This document shows positions 44,716 through 53,810 of a stretch of 64,000 nucleotides of DNA, one piece after another. The stretch is from Kosakonia sp. H02 (GTDB lineage Bacteria; Pseudomonadota; Gammaproteobacteria; Enterobacterales; Enterobacteriaceae). Under the pieces are notes generated by a model. It was not told the DNA's origin, did not search any database, and saw only the letters and a program-made list of their open reading frames with translations. The stretch's first letter is position 1, and each line of letters starts with the position of its first letter. Position numbers and translations under genes: made by a program. The stretch covers positions 496,001 through 560,000 of the forward strand of contig CP131915.1 of the NCBI GenBank assembly GCA_030704225.1. Direction: 5' to 3'.

Positions 44716-46088
44716 TATTTCAACAACCGCACACGACAAGCTTTGCCTTTAATCTTCCCGTTTTGCAGTTGTTTCCACGCCTGGCGCGCCACGCTCTGGC
44801 GCACCGCAACATAGACATGCGCCGGGTGAACGGTGATTTTACCGATATCCGCGCCATCAAGCCCCATATCCCCGGTTAACGCGCCAAGCACATCGCCCGG
44901 ACGCATTTTGGCTTTTTTGCCGCCATCGATGCAGAGCGTGACCATTTCCGCTTCCAGCGGCACGATTTTGACGTTAGCCGGCGCGTTAAGCCAGTTGAGC
45001 TTCAGTTGCAGCATTTCCGATAAAATGTTGGCCCGCTGCGCCTCTTCCGGTGCGCAAAGGCTGATCGCCAGACCGCTATTACCGGCACGCGCGGTGCGCC
45101 CGATGCGATGGACATGCACTTCCGGATCCCACGCCAGCTCGTAGTTCACCACCAGTTCCAGTGATTTAATATCCAGGCCGCGCGCCGCCACGTCGGTTGC
45201 AACCAGCACGCGGGCGCTGCCGTTGGCAAAACGCACCAGGGTTTGATCGCGATCGCGCTGCTCAAGGTCGCCATGTAATGCCAGCGCCTCCTGTCCTGCG
45301 GCATTCAGCGCGTCGCACACTTCCTGGCAATCTTTTTTGGTATTGCAAAACACCACACAGGATGCCGGACGGTGTTCGCTCAACAACTTTTGCAAGAGTG
45401 CGGTTTTGCCGTGACGAGAAACTTCAAAGAACTGCTGTTCTACGGCGGGCAGATCGTCAACGGTGTCGATTTCGATGGTTTCTGGGTTACGTTGCACGCG
45501 CCCGCTGATAGCGGCAATCGCTTCCGGCCAGGTCGCGGAAAAAAGCAGGGTCTGGCGTGAGGCGGGTGCGAAGCGAATCACTTCATCAATCGCATCGCTG
45601 AACCCCATATCGAGCATGCGGTCGGCTTCATCCATCACCAGCGTTTGCAACGAATCCAGCGTGACGGTGCCTTTTTGCAGGTGATCAAGCAGACGCCCCG
45701 GTGTGGCGACAATAATGTGTGGCGCATGTTGTAAGGAGTCGCGCTGCGCGCCGAACGGTTGCCCACCGCACAGGGTCAGCACTTTGATATTCGGCATAAA
45801 ACGCGCCAGCCGACGCAGCTCACTGGCAACCTGATCCGCCAGTTCGCGGGTCGGGCACAGAATCAACGACTGGGTTTCAAAACGGCTGGCATCAATGTGT
45901 TGTAGCAACCCCAGTCCAAACGCCGCTGTTTTGCCGCTGCCGGTTTTGGCCTGCACGCGAACATCTTTCCCGGCAAGGATCGCGGGAAGTGCGGCGGCCT
46001 GCACGGGCGTCATGGTGAGATAGCCCAGTTCGTTAAGGTTGTCGATCTGGGCGGCGGGCAGCGTGTTCAATGTCGAAAAAGCGGTCAC
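44715..46088 (-). CDS. dbpA: DbpA, 23S rRNA-dependent DEAD-box helicase
   Basis: 457 residues. Q motif FSTLNTLPAAQIDNLNELGY, Walker A AKTGSGKT, DEAD in VMDEADRMLD, SAT motif, and HRIGRTARAG. The C-terminal 75 residues form the RNA-binding domain specific for hairpin 92 of 23S rRNA. It acts in late 50S subunit assembly. The proline-rich small ORF lies just upstream on the same strand, about 60 bp away. Confidence 0.97.
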   Translation of the reverse strand: MTAFSTLNTLPAAQIDNLNELGYLTMTPVQAAALPAILAGKDVRVQAKTGSGKTAAFGLGLLQHIDASRFETQSLILCPTRELADQVASELRRLARFMPNIKVLTLCGGQPFGAQRDSLQHAPHIIVATPGRLLDHLQKGTVTLDSLQTLVMDEADRMLDMGFSDAIDEVIRFAPASRQTLLFSATWPEAIAAISGRVQRNPETIEIDTVDDLPAVEQQFFEVSRHGKTALLQKLLSEHRPASCVVFCNTKKDCQEVCDALNAAGQEALALHGDLEQRDRDQTLVRFANGSARVLVATDVAARGLDIKSLELVVNYELAWDPEVHVHRIGRTARAGNSGLAISLCAPEEAQRANILSEMLQLKLNWLNAPANVKIVPLEAEMVTLCIDGGKKAKMRPGDVLGALTGDMGLDGADIGKITVHPAHVYVAVRQSVARQAWKQLQNGKIKGKACRVRLLK

Positions 46089-46150
46089 AATAGAGTCTCG
46101 CGATAAAGGGCTTAGGTTCAGCAGGCGCGTATCCTCTCAGATCTGCCCTT

Positions 46151-46306
46151 TCAACGCGACAATTTAATCGGTTCTTCGTCCGGCGGCGGGTCCGGTAGCG
46201 GCTGCGGTTTAGGATTAGGATGCGGGTCGGGAATGGGCATCGGATCATCCGGTAGCGGATCGGGCGGCAGAGAATAAGCCGGGCTAAGCAAGGTAAGATA
46301 AGCCAT
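46151..46306 (-). CDS. Proline-rich 51-residue ORF
   Basis: ATG at 46306 with GGAG six bases upstream; TGA ends at 46151. After a short hydrophobic start (MAYLTLLSPAYSL) about one residue in two is proline, alternating with Asp, Asn, His, Lys and Gln (DPHPNPKPQPLPDPPPDEEP), ending in KLSR. This is a polyproline-II type chain with no signal peptide and no membrane helix. Proline runs, including PPP, would stall ribosomes without EF-P. I do not recognise a characterised family. It lies between fnrS and dbpA, possibly in the dbpA leader. Confidence 0.6.
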   Translation of the reverse strand: MAYLTLLSPAYSLPPDPLPDDPMPIPDPHPNPKPQPLPDPPPDEEPIKLSR

Positions 46307-46365
46307 GGTGAACTCCACATTGAGCTGGGGGTTACTTTAAAGGTAGAAGTTCATGGCGCAGAGGC

Positions 46366-46488
46366 AAAAAAAAAAGCCGACTCATTAAGTCGGCGTCGTA
46401 CGAATCAATTGTGCTATGCAGTAATTCAAAAAAGGAAGTAAGACAATATGGAGCGCAACGCCCATCGCTTGACGTTGCATTCACCTGC
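46366..46488 (-). ncRNA. fnrS: FnrS, anaerobically induced Hfq-dependent sRNA
   Basis: The minus strand from 46488 reads GCAGGTGAATGCAACGTCAA and continues nearly identically to E. coli FnrS, including the GCGATGGGCG and CTTCCTTTTTT segments, and ends in the stem GCCGACTTAATGAGTCGGC plus a run of ten T. Length about 123 nt. FnrS represses genes of aerobic metabolism and oxidative stress (such as sodB and maeA in E. coli) through base pairing. It lies between zntB and dbpA as in E. coli. Confidence 0.95.
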
Positions 46489-46523
46489 GAGATGAATATT
46501 GCCCTGATTGGGTATCCTTTTTA

Positions 46524-46537
46524 TTGACCTCGCTCAA
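46524..46537 (-). promoter_or_regulatory. FNR box of fnrS
   Basis: TTGA-N6-TCAA (46537-46524 on the minus strand) centred about 42 bp upstream of the FnrS start, the class II position for FNR activation. The match to TTGAT-N4-ATCAA is 8 of 10. Confidence 0.8.
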
Positions 46538-46583
46538 GTTATCTGGTGTTTTTATGTTCAATTTTTGTTAAAAAAGTGAAATT

Positions 46584-47567
46584 TTACAGCCATTTACTGC
46601 GATGCAACCACCAGGTAACACCGCCGATCAACACCGCCAACATCACACAGAACAATGCAAAACCTAAATGCCAGCCGCCGCCGGGGATCCCGCCCAGGTT
46701 GACGCCAAATAATCCGGTCAAAAAGGTGCTGGGCAGAAAAACCATCGCCATCAACGACATAGTGTAAGTGCGTCGTGCCAGCGACTCCTGCATCACCTGG
46801 GTGATTTCATCGGTCATTACCCCAGTACGTGCAATACAGGAATCAATTTCATCCAGCCCGCGACCAAGACGATCGGCGATGTCCTGCATCCGACGGCGCT
46901 GGTCGTCATTCATCCACGGCAAACGCTCACTGGCCAGCCGGGCAAACACATCACGTTGCGGAGCCATATAACGCCGCATCACAATTAATTGCTTACGCAG
47001 CAAGGCCAGAATGCCGCGCGCTGGGATCTGCTGATCCAACAAATCATCTTCAAGATCGATAATCCGGTCATGCAGCGATTCGATAAATTCATTAGCGTGA
47101 TCGGTCAGCGAATCGCAAACATCCACCAGCCAACTGCCGCAATCTGCCGGACCGGAGTCATTTTCCAGCTCGCTGACCACATCATCCAGCGCCAGGACTT
47201 TTCGCTGCCGCGTCGAGACAATCATGCGCTCGTCCATATAGACGCGCACGGCAACCAGCTGATCCGGGCGTTCATCGGTGCTGCCATTAATACAGCGCAG
47301 CGTAATTAATGTCCCCTCGCCCAGGCGATTCACTCTGGGTCGCGTACTTTCCCCGGCGAGCGCATTGCGCACGCTATTGGGTAAAACAGGCGTGGTTTCC
47401 AGCCACTGGGCGCTCTCCTGATTGGTGTAATTCAGATGTACCCAGCAGGGTGTGCGCGCCGTGATCTCATCGCTCTCTTCCAGCGGTTTCACTCCGCCTT
47501 TACCGTCGAGCAGCCACGCGAAAACCGCGTCCGGCACTTTCACATCGACTCCTTTAATTGCTTCCAC
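46584..47567 (-). CDS. zntB: ZntB, zinc transporter of the CorA family
   Basis: 327 residues, as in E. coli. A large N-terminal cytoplasmic funnel domain and two C-terminal membrane helices; the CorA-family GMN signature appears as GVN in [16 protein letters not shown], as in other ZntB proteins. It mediates Zn2+ transport as a pentamer (import coupled to protons in recent work). Its N-terminal ORF start at 47567 is followed by the ribosome site GGAGG in the minus direction. Confidence 0.95.
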   Translation of the reverse strand: MEAIKGVDVKVPDAVFAWLLDGKGGVKPLEESDEITARTPCWVHLNYTNQESAQWLETTPVLPNSVRNALAGESTRPRVNRLGEGTLITLRCINGSTDERPDQLVAVRVYMDERMIVSTRQRKVLALDDVVSELENDSGPADCGSWLVDVCDSLTDHANEFIESLHDRIIDLEDDLLDQQIPARGILALLRKQLIVMRRYMAPQRDVFARLASERLPWMNDDQRRRMQDIADRLGRGLDEIDSCIARTGVMTDEITQVMQESLARRTYTMSLMAMVFLPSTFLTGLFGVNLGGIPGGGWHLGFALFCVMLAVLIGGVTWWLHRSKWL

Positions 47568-47674
47568 TGCGCCTCCGCAATCAGCATGGTGTTGCTGTCA
47601 GTCTAGCCCTATCAATGCGTTAAGCAATCATCACGCTGAATTCGCTAACAAATTTAAGCACAATGCAAAAAAAT

Positions 47675-47696
47675 AAGGCCCGGTTTCCCGGGCCTT
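47675..47696 (-). terminator. Terminator of the chemoreceptor gene
   Basis: 9-bp stem AAGGCCCGG/CCGGGCCTT, TTTC loop; on the minus strand it is followed by ATTTTTTTG. Confidence 0.88.
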
Positions 47697-47714
47697 GTCT
47701 GTTTTGCTGCGCAA

Positions 47715-48890
47715 TCAGAATGAGTGCCTGAAATTTTCCTGTTTGCCCGTGAACGGCGCAGCCAGTGGCGTGAGGCGTGTGCCGGGCTGCGTAGCGGCTA
47801 AGGGACTTACACTCTTCGCCAGATGGAATTTGCTGGTACGCCGTTGCAGCTCCTCTACCTGGTTTTTCAGAATGTCGGAGGAGCCAGCCAGCTCATCAAC
47901 CATGCTGACGTTACTTTGTGTCACCTGTTCCAGCTCTGCCAGCGCAAGGGTGATCTGCGCGATGCCCTTCTCTTGCTGTAATGTGGTGACCGCGATTTCA
48001 TCCATCAACTTGCTGACCACGCTCGCGCCTGAGACGATCTCCTGCATGTTTTGTTCCGCTTCACTTACTACGGTCGCCCCCTGGGTGACGTTGTCTGTCG
48101 TTACGGTGATAAGCGATTTGATATTTTTCGCCGCTTCAGCGCTGCGATGCGCAAGGCTCCGCACTTCCCCGGCAACCACGGAGAAACCTTTCCCGTGATC
48201 GCCCGCGCGCGCCGCTTCCACCGCCGCGTTAAGCGCCAGGATATTCGTCTGGAAAGCAATGCCATCAATGATGGATATAATCTCTCCCATTTGTTCGGCG
48301 CAGTCGGTAATGGATTGCATATTTTTCGCGACCTGGCCCATTAACACCCCGCCCCGCGATGCGAATTGGGTCGCATCTTTGGCGCGCGTGCTGGCCAGAC
48401 GCGTGTTGTCGGCGTTGTTTTTAGTGCTGGAGGCCATCTCTTCCATGCTGGACGCGGTTTGCACCAGCGCGGCGGATTGCTCTTCTGTTTTGACAGAAAG
48501 ATCGGCGCTACGTGAGGCTAACTGGCCGGAAAGCTCCAGCGCAGTATCGGAAGAGGAGCGGATCTCGTTTACCAGCGTGGCGATGCTGGCGGATAAAGCA
48601 TTAATGCCAGGAATTAACCGACCGGCACAGTTATTGCCAAATTCAGGAATAACAATAGAAAGATTGCCTGCCGTAACCTGCTCAATACTTTTTTTAACCG
48701 TATTAATTGGCGTCACCAGATACCGCGTCATATATATCCACATAAGTGTCAGAGAAATAACAGAAACGACACTGGTTGCAGCAAATAAAATTATGTTTTT
48801 TGAAACAACGATCACTATCAAATCCAGGACAACGAATGAGGCAAGCAAATATAAAATAATAAAGGTTCGTACACTGATATTTTTTAACAT
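47715..48890 (-). CDS. Methyl-accepting chemotaxis protein without a periplasmic domain
   Basis: 391 residues from the ATG at 48890; a GTG 22 codons earlier is possible but has no better ribosome site. Two membrane helices (about residues 8-29 and 33-53) are joined by only three or four residues, so there is no ligand-binding domain. A HAMP domain (about 54-106) and a complete signalling domain with [29 protein letters not shown] hairpin follow. No NWETF-like tail. It may sense membrane state or respond to other receptors in the array. No ortholog lies here in E. coli K-12. Confidence 0.88.
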   Translation of the reverse strand: MLKNISVRTFIILYLLASFVVLDLIVIVVSKNIILFAATSVVSVISLTLMWIYMTRYLVTPINTVKKSIEQVTAGNLSIVIPEFGNNCAGRLIPGINALSASIATLVNEIRSSSDTALELSGQLASRSADLSVKTEEQSAALVQTASSMEEMASSTKNNADNTRLASTRAKDATQFASRGGVLMGQVAKNMQSITDCAEQMGEIISIIDGIAFQTNILALNAAVEAARAGDHGKGFSVVAGEVRSLAHRSAEAAKNIKSLITVTTDNVTQGATVVSEAEQNMQEIVSGASVVSKLMDEIAVTTLQQEKGIAQITLALAELEQVTQSNVSMVDELAGSSDILKNQVEELQRRTSKFHLAKSVSPLAATQPGTRLTPLAAPFTGKQENFRHSF

Positions 48891-49336
48891 GATGAGACTC
48901 GCCAGAACAGCGGGAAACGATAGCTTTGTTATAGCATTGAAAATTCGCTTTTTCACGGCTAAATTGATGCAGCACTATGTTTGCCTTTAAAATCCTGAAG
49001 TTTCATTTAAGTTGGTATTATGCAGAACTATCCAGGCGGAATAGCGCAGTTAAATGGTGTAATAAACTAAGAACTGACATTTAAGCATGGGAATATATCA
49101 TATAAGGATGCTATTTATTAATCAGATTCGCAGCTAATCTACATTAACGATTCAGTCTGGCTTAATCATTATTATTTTACTAAAGTTCTGTTATTTACTG
49201 CCGATAAGTAAATGCTTAAACACAGCGCGATTATTATTTACTTGTTCGCGAGCGAGCAGCAATAAAATAACAGGCGCTGCTCACTTTTTATAAAGCCAGC
49301 ATAACGCCTGATGTTATCGCCAGAATGTCGCGACGT
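48891..49336. other. AT-rich intergenic region upstream of the chemoreceptor gene
   Basis: About 440 bp. It should hold the chemoreceptor promoter: a TAAAGGCA-N11-GCATCAAT string near 48965-48992 on the minus strand has a FliA-like -35 but a poor -10. The rest (49060-49300) is A/T-rich with a GAGCAGC...GCTGCTC hairpin at about 49254-49282 followed by ACTTTTT. I see no credible ORF or known RNA. Confidence 0.4.
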
Positions 49337-49525
49337 TTAGTGGATGCCCAACCGCCAGGCAAAATCAATTTCTTCTTTCAATTCGCTGTGCGACAGCGTA
49401 AGCAAATCTTCAAACTCGAGGCTGAGTTGTTTGAGTTTTTTTAAGTATTCGGCCGGAGTAAGCGCACTTTTGTCCCGTCGCAGATATTCAATTGCCAGTT
49501 GGGTCGGGTTTAGTTCAGTCTCCAT
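49337..49525 (-). CDS. Small conserved-looking 62-residue protein
   Basis: Start ATG at 49525 with AGAGGA upstream; a 14-codon longer frame has no ribosome site. The product is helical and charged (LNPTQLAIEYLRRDKSALTP..., then a leucine-rich stretch with FEDLLTLSHSELKEEI and the ending FAWRLGIH). No signal peptide, no membrane helix. It looks like a typical enterobacterial small cytoplasmic protein but I cannot name it with confidence. It stands alone, with a candidate sRNA promoter about 100 bp upstream on the other strand. Confidence 0.75.
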   Translation of the reverse strand: METELNPTQLAIEYLRRDKSALTPAEYLKKLKQLSLEFEDLLTLSHSELKEEIDFAWRLGIH

Positions 49526-49629
49526 AACATCCTCTTGTGTGGTTAAATCCTGACCACTATAGCACAAAAAGCTGTGTGTTTTTTGTGCTCATCGCAAAGA
49601 GGTGCGGCTTCGTCTCCTTTTTTCCTCCA

Positions 49630-49657
49630 TTGTCCCTGCACATTCCTTAAGTAAAAT
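49630..49657 (+). promoter_or_regulatory. Promoter candidate of the sRNA next to mppA
   Basis: TTGTCC (49630-49635), 16-bp spacer, TAAAAT (49652-49657). The -10 matches five of six consensus bases. Confidence 0.55.
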
Positions 49658-49663
49658 TCACGT

Positions 49664-49738
49664 ACTCCTGCTCAGACAGGAACCATTCCGTAATCAATGA
49701 GTTTCCCCTTACTTCCCGTGATGTAAGGGGATTTTTTT
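49664..49738 (+). ncRNA. Candidate sRNA convergent with mppA
   Basis: Predicted 75-nt RNA. It starts seven bases after the -10 at 49652-49657, contains a small 5' hairpin (TCCTG...CAGGA, 49665-49681), an unstructured middle (about 49682-49703) and a perfect 9-bp terminator stem TCCCCTTAC/GTAAGGGGA with seven T. That is the build of Hfq-dependent enterobacterial sRNAs. No plus-strand gene ends here, so the terminator needs another transcript. I do not recognise the sequence. Confidence 0.55.
49704..49738 (+). terminator. Rho-independent terminator with no upstream plus-strand gene
   Basis: Perfect 9-bp stem (49704-49712 with 49723-49731), 10-nt loop, T7 (49732-49738), one base before the mppA stop. 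The minus strand has no T-run, so it is not the mppA terminator. Confidence 0.88.
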
Positions 49739-49739
49739 G

Positions 49740-51356
49740 TCAGTGTTTCAGGATATAGAGCGTGCGGCTGTAAGCGACATCTTCCGGGTTGTTGATCGGA
49801 TAGCCTTTCAGCCACGGCTTAATCAAGCGGCCATTGGTGTACTGATAGATCGGCGCAATCGGCGCTTTCTCGGCAATAATGTGTTCCGCTTCGTTATAGT
49901 CCGCGTTGCGTGCTTTCGCCGTCGATTCCAGCGCCGCCTGGTTCATTACCTTGTCATACGCCGCATTGCTAAAACGCGGGATGTTGCTGCTGCTGGAAGA
50001 CGTTAACACCGATAAAAACGTTGACGGTTCATTGTAATCCCCCACCCACGAGGCGCGGATCACGTCAAAATTGCCGCTGTTGCGGCTGTCGATATATGTT
50101 TTCCACTCCTGGTTTTGCAACTTCACCTCTGCACCCAGGTTCTTTTTCCACATCGACGCCACGGCAATCGCGATTTTCTGGTGGTTTTCGGAAGAGTTAT
50201 ACAACAGCGTCAGTTTCAACGGGCGCTGCGGGCCGTAACCCGCCGCCTGCAACAAGGTTTTTGCCTGCGCGTTCAGCTCCGCCTGGCTCATCTGTTCAAT
50301 TTGTGAAGGCTGCGGCGTAAACCCGGCGGTCACATCCGGTGTAAAGCGCCAGACCGGTTTCTCACCGGTGCCTAACACTTTTTCGGCAATAACCCGCCGG
50401 TCAATGGTCATACTCAGCGCCAGACGTACGCGGGCATCAGCCGTCGGTCCTTTTTGCGTATTAAAGGCGTAGTAATAGGTGCCAAGCTGCGGCGGCGTAT
50501 AGACCTGGCCGGGAATATCTTTCTTCAATTTTTGATAAAGATTTTTCGGGAAAGATTCGGTGATATCCACACCATTTGCCAGATAGCGTTTGGTAGCGGC
50601 AGATTCCTGGTTGATCGGTACAAACGTCACCTTCTGAATCACCGTTTTGCCGTCGTCCCAGTACTGTTTATTGCGATCGAGCACCAGTTTTTCATTCACC
50701 ACCCGGTCCGTCAGCACATACGCGCCGTTACCCACCAGATTGCCCGGACGCGTCCATTCTGCGCCACTTTCCGCATTCTTTTTTTGTACCGGATAGAAGG
50801 CAAAACTGGCGGCCAGGCTGGGGAACCACGGCAACGGCCTGTCGAGTTGCACGCGCAAGGTTCGCGCATCCACCGCGCTGATGCCCAGTTTATCTGGCGG
50901 CATTTTCCCTTCGGTGATGTTCTTCGCATTGCTGACACCCGCCAGCGCGGCAAAACCCGAGAAAGGCGACGTGGTTTTCGGATCGACCAACCGCTGCCAG
51001 CTATAGACAAAATCCTGCGCCGTGACCGGTGTGCCATCGGACCATTTTGCATTGTTGCGCAGGGTAAATGTCCAGACGCGGTTGTCGCTGCTTTGCCATT
51101 TTTCTGCCACGCCGGGGACAATTTCGCCCTTCTCATTTTGGTTAACCAGCCCTTCGAAGAGATCGCGGATCACCTGAATTTCTGGCAGCCCGACGGCTTT
51201 GGCCGGATCCAGCGTCGCCGGTTCGTCTTTAATGTGCCGCACAACTTCCTGTTTGTCCGCCAGTTGAGTACCCGGTGGCACATCCGCCGCAAAGGCGGCT
51301 GTTGATAAACCGCACAACCAGAGCGCGCAGCTCAACTTTGAAATTCGATGCTTCAT
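49740..51356 (-). CDS. mppA: MppA, periplasmic murein tripeptide-binding protein
   Basis: 538 residues. Sec signal peptide (MKHRISKLSCALWLCGLSTAAFA), then an oligopeptide-binding (SBP family 5, OppA-like) fold with EPATLDPAKAVGLPE, the SVDA/DGTPVTAQDFVYSWQRL region and WVGDYNEP. MppA binds L-Ala-gamma-D-Glu-meso-DAP and delivers it to the Opp permease for recycling. It stands next to mpaA and ycjG, which complete the murein-peptide pathway. The regulator pgrR, between mppA and mpaA in E. coli, is absent here. Confidence 0.94.
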   Translation of the reverse strand: MKHRISKLSCALWLCGLSTAAFAADVPPGTQLADKQEVVRHIKDEPATLDPAKAVGLPEIQVIRDLFEGLVNQNEKGEIVPGVAEKWQSSDNRVWTFTLRNNAKWSDGTPVTAQDFVYSWQRLVDPKTTSPFSGFAALAGVSNAKNITEGKMPPDKLGISAVDARTLRVQLDRPLPWFPSLAASFAFYPVQKKNAESGAEWTRPGNLVGNGAYVLTDRVVNEKLVLDRNKQYWDDGKTVIQKVTFVPINQESAATKRYLANGVDITESFPKNLYQKLKKDIPGQVYTPPQLGTYYYAFNTQKGPTADARVRLALSMTIDRRVIAEKVLGTGEKPVWRFTPDVTAGFTPQPSQIEQMSQAELNAQAKTLLQAAGYGPQRPLKLTLLYNSSENHQKIAIAVASMWKKNLGAEVKLQNQEWKTYIDSRNSGNFDVIRASWVGDYNEPSTFLSVLTSSSSSNIPRFSNAAYDKVMNQAALESTAKARNADYNEAEHIIAEKAPIAPIYQYTNGRLIKPWLKGYPINNPEDVAYSRTLYILKH

Positions 51357-51512
51357 GGGATCCCCTTATGATGTGCCACGTCCCGGTAAAAGATGAGGTA
51401 ATTATTTGTTTTAACACTAAGGAATGCAAATTCATGCACGTGGAAAATGATTTGCGTCGCACCGTTTTATACTCAACACTTGCTGTAAGCACACCAGAAC
51501 CGGAAAAAAACC

Positions 51513-52226
51513 ATGACTGTCACACGTCCACGCGCGCTACGGGGCGTTTTTGCCCACGGGAGTGAAGAGTTTGGCCGCTCACTGTTAGGCGCGCCGCTGA
51601 TTTGGTTCCCGGCCCCGCTCGCCACGCACCAAAGCGGGTTGATCATCGCTGGTACGCATGGGGATGAAAATGCGGCGGTTGTCACGCTCTCCTGCGCCTT
51701 GCGCACGCTCGCCCCGGATCTGCGCCATCATCATGTGGTGTTAGCGGTCAACCCGGATGGCTGCCAGCTTGGTTTACGCGCGAATGCGAACGGCGTCGAT
51801 CTCAATCGCAACTTTCCGGCGGCGAACTGGAAGTCCGGCGACACGGTTTATCGCTGGAACAGTGCTGCGGAAGAACGCGATGTGGTATTGCAAACCGGCG
51901 ATGCGCCAGGTTCGGAGCCGGAAACTCAGGCGTTGTGTCAGCTGATTCACCGTATTCATCCGGCATGGGTAGTGACGTTTCATGATCCGCTGGCCTGTGT
52001 GGAAGACCCGCGTGAAAGCGCCCTCGGAAAGTGGTTATCAGACGGCTTTTCCCTGCCGCTGGTGACCAGCGTTGGTTACGAGACACCGGGTTCGTTCGGT
52101 AGCTGGTGTGCAGATATCAACCTGCACTGTATTACCGTTGAGTTCCCGCCGGTCTCGTCTGATGCAGCCAGTGAAAAATACCTGGCCGCAATGACTTCCC
52201 TGCTGCACTGGGATCCTCAAAGATGA
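51513..52226 (+). CDS. mpaA: MpaA, murein peptide amidase A
   Basis: 237 residues, slightly shorter than the 242 of E. coli. M14 metallocarboxypeptidase fold: zinc ligands HxDE in GTHGDEN, substrate-binding NPDGC and LNRNFPAANW, a third zinc histidine in TFHDPL, and the catalytic Glu in ITVEFPPV. It cuts the gamma-D-Glu-DAP bond of the murein tripeptide in the cytoplasm. Its last ten bases overlap the convergent ycjG gene. The start is the family's MTVTRPRA. Confidence 0.95.
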   Translation: MTVTRPRALRGVFAHGSEEFGRSLLGAPLIWFPAPLATHQSGLIIAGTHGDENAAVVTLSCALRTLAPDLRHHHVVLAVNPDGCQLGLRANANGVDLNRNFPAANWKSGDTVYRWNSAAEERDVVLQTGDAPGSEPETQALCQLIHRIHPAWVVTFHDPLACVEDPRESALGKWLSDGFSLPLVTSVGYETPGSFGSWCADINLHCITVEFPPVSSDAASEKYLAAMTSLLHWDPQR

Positions 52227-53182
52227 AGTGTGCCGGTGGAATAGCGTAACGCGGGCTCGACATCCACCGCCAGCCAGGTCGGGCCATCCAGATCGGCAAA
52301 ACGCACGCCATTAACCAGAGGCAACGCCGCCGCGATGGCTCTGGATGTACAGATCATGCAGCCGAGCATTAATGAAAACCCCTGCGCTGATGCCTCCTGA
52401 GCCAGCGCCAGCGCCTCGGTCAGGCCGCCGGTTTTATCCAGCTTGATATTGACCATCTCGTAGCGCCCATGCAGAGATTTCAGGCTTTCCCGCGTGTGGC
52501 AACTCTCATCGGCACAAATCGGCAAGGGGTGAATAAAGTTCGCCAGCATCGCATCGTCGTTGGCAGGCAGCGGCTGTTCCAGCATCGCCACGCCCAAATC
52601 CGCCAGCAACTGACAGCGCGCGGCCAGCCCTTCGCTGCGCCACGCTTCGTTAGCATCCACAATCAGTGTCGCCCCGGGAGCCGCCGCGCGGATCGCGACC
52701 AGCCGTTCGCTTATCAGATGATCGTCGAGCTTAATCTTCAGCAGTTTCGCGCCCTTTTCACTTAACGCTGCCGCGCTGGCCGCCATCTGTTCCGGGGTGC
52801 CGATAACCACGGTCTGTGCGGTGGTCACGCTTGTTGGGAGTTCAACGCCGGTGTATTGCGCCAGAGTGCGTTGCGCTTTTCGCGCCGCCAGATCCCATAA
52901 TGCACAATCCACCGCGTTACGCGCCGCGCCAGGCGGTAACAGGGTTTGCAACTCTTCCCGGTTGAGGCCGTTTTGCAGTTGCGGCACTATCGTCATGATT
53001 TGCGCCATTACGGAGGCTTCACTTTCACCATAGCGCGGATACGGCGTGCATTCGCCAGACGCTTTAATCCCGTCTTCTTCCAGCTCGACCACGACCACTC
53101 TTGCTTCACTGCGGGCACCGCGCGATATCACAAACGGTGTATGCAGCGGCCATGTTTCCTCATAAACGTTGACGTTTCTCAT
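52217..53182 (-). CDS. ycjG: YcjG, L-Ala-D/L-Glu epimerase
   Basis: 321 residues, enolase superfamily. The paired catalytic lysines are in KLLKIKLDD and NIKLDKTGG, and the metal ligands Asp/Glu/Asp in VDANEAW, LEQPL and CADESC. It epimerises L-Ala-D-Glu made by MpaA to L-Ala-L-Glu for further peptide breakdown. Divergent from tpx. Confidence 0.95.
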   Translation of the reverse strand: MRNVNVYEETWPLHTPFVISRGARSEARVVVVELEEDGIKASGECTPYPRYGESEASVMAQIMTIVPQLQNGLNREELQTLLPPGAARNAVDCALWDLAARKAQRTLAQYTGVELPTSVTTAQTVVIGTPEQMAASAAALSEKGAKLLKIKLDDHLISERLVAIRAAAPGATLIVDANEAWRSEGLAARCQLLADLGVAMLEQPLPANDDAMLANFIHPLPICADESCHTRESLKSLHGRYEMVNIKLDKTGGLTEALALAQEASAQGFSLMLGCMICTSRAIAAALPLVNGVRFADLDGPTWLAVDVEPALRYSTGTLHL

Positions 53183-53230
53183 GCTCGCTCCTCTGACGGA
53201 ATGTAAACCAGTATAGATACGAAAATAGGT

Positions 53231-53260
53231 TTGCCGTGATCTCCGCCGGTGTCATACACT
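53231..53260 (+). promoter_or_regulatory. Promoter candidate of tpx
   Basis: TTGCCG (53231-53236), an 18-bp spacer and TACACT (53255-53260), 38 bp upstream of the tpx ATG. Confidence 0.6.
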
Positions 53261-53297
53261 AGCGCCGACGTTAACTATATGTAAACAGGAAGATAAT

Positions 53298-53804
53298 ATG
53301 TCACAACTCGTTCATTTTCAGGGCAACCCGGTTCCGGTTGCAGGCGCTATTTTGCAGGTGGGTACAAAAGCGAAGCCGTTTACGCTGGTGGCGAAAGATC
53401 TCTCTGATGTGGCGCTGAGCCAGTTCGCCGGGAAACGCAAAGTACTGAACATTTTCCCGAGCATTGATACCGGTGTTTGCGCAGCATCCGTGCGTAAATT
53501 CAACCAACTGGCGACCGAAATGAACAACACCGTGGTGCTGTGTATTTCCGCCGATCTGCCGTTTGCGCAATCCCGTTTTTGTGGCGCGGAAGGTCTGAGC
53601 AACGTCATCACCCTTTCTACGCTGCGTAACGCGGATTTCCTTGATAACTACGGTGTAGGGATTTCTGACGGCGCGCTGAAAGGCCTGGCGGCTCGCGCTG
53701 TGGTGGTGATTGATGAAAACGACAATGTTGTCTTCAGCCAGTTGGTGAACGAGATCACCAACGAGCCGGATTACACGGCAGCGCTGGAAGCATTGAAAGG
53801 TTGA
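53298..53804 (+). CDS. tpx: Tpx, periplasmic-lineage thiol peroxidase
   Basis: 168 residues. Peroxidatic Cys61 in [13 protein letters not shown] and resolving Cys95 in SRFCGAEG, plus the variable Cys82, exactly as in E. coli Tpx, an atypical 2-Cys peroxiredoxin that removes lipid and other alkyl hydroperoxides using thioredoxin. AGGAAG ribosome site nine bases before the start. A REP-like element follows the gene. Confidence 0.97.
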   Translation: MSQLVHFQGNPVPVAGAILQVGTKAKPFTLVAKDLSDVALSQFAGKRKVLNIFPSIDTGVCAASVRKFNQLATEMNNTVVLCISADLPFAQSRFCGAEGLSNVITLSTLRNADFLDNYGVGISDGALKGLAARAVVVIDENDNVVFSQLVNEITNEPDYTAALEALKG

Positions 53805-53810
53805 TAAAAT

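Noticed and set aside
46033..46320. 95-residue minus-strand ORF overlapping the dbpA start
   Set aside because: It lies in another frame of the same strand over the proline-rich ORF and runs into dbpA; it has no ribosome site, and the proline-rich frame has a good one.
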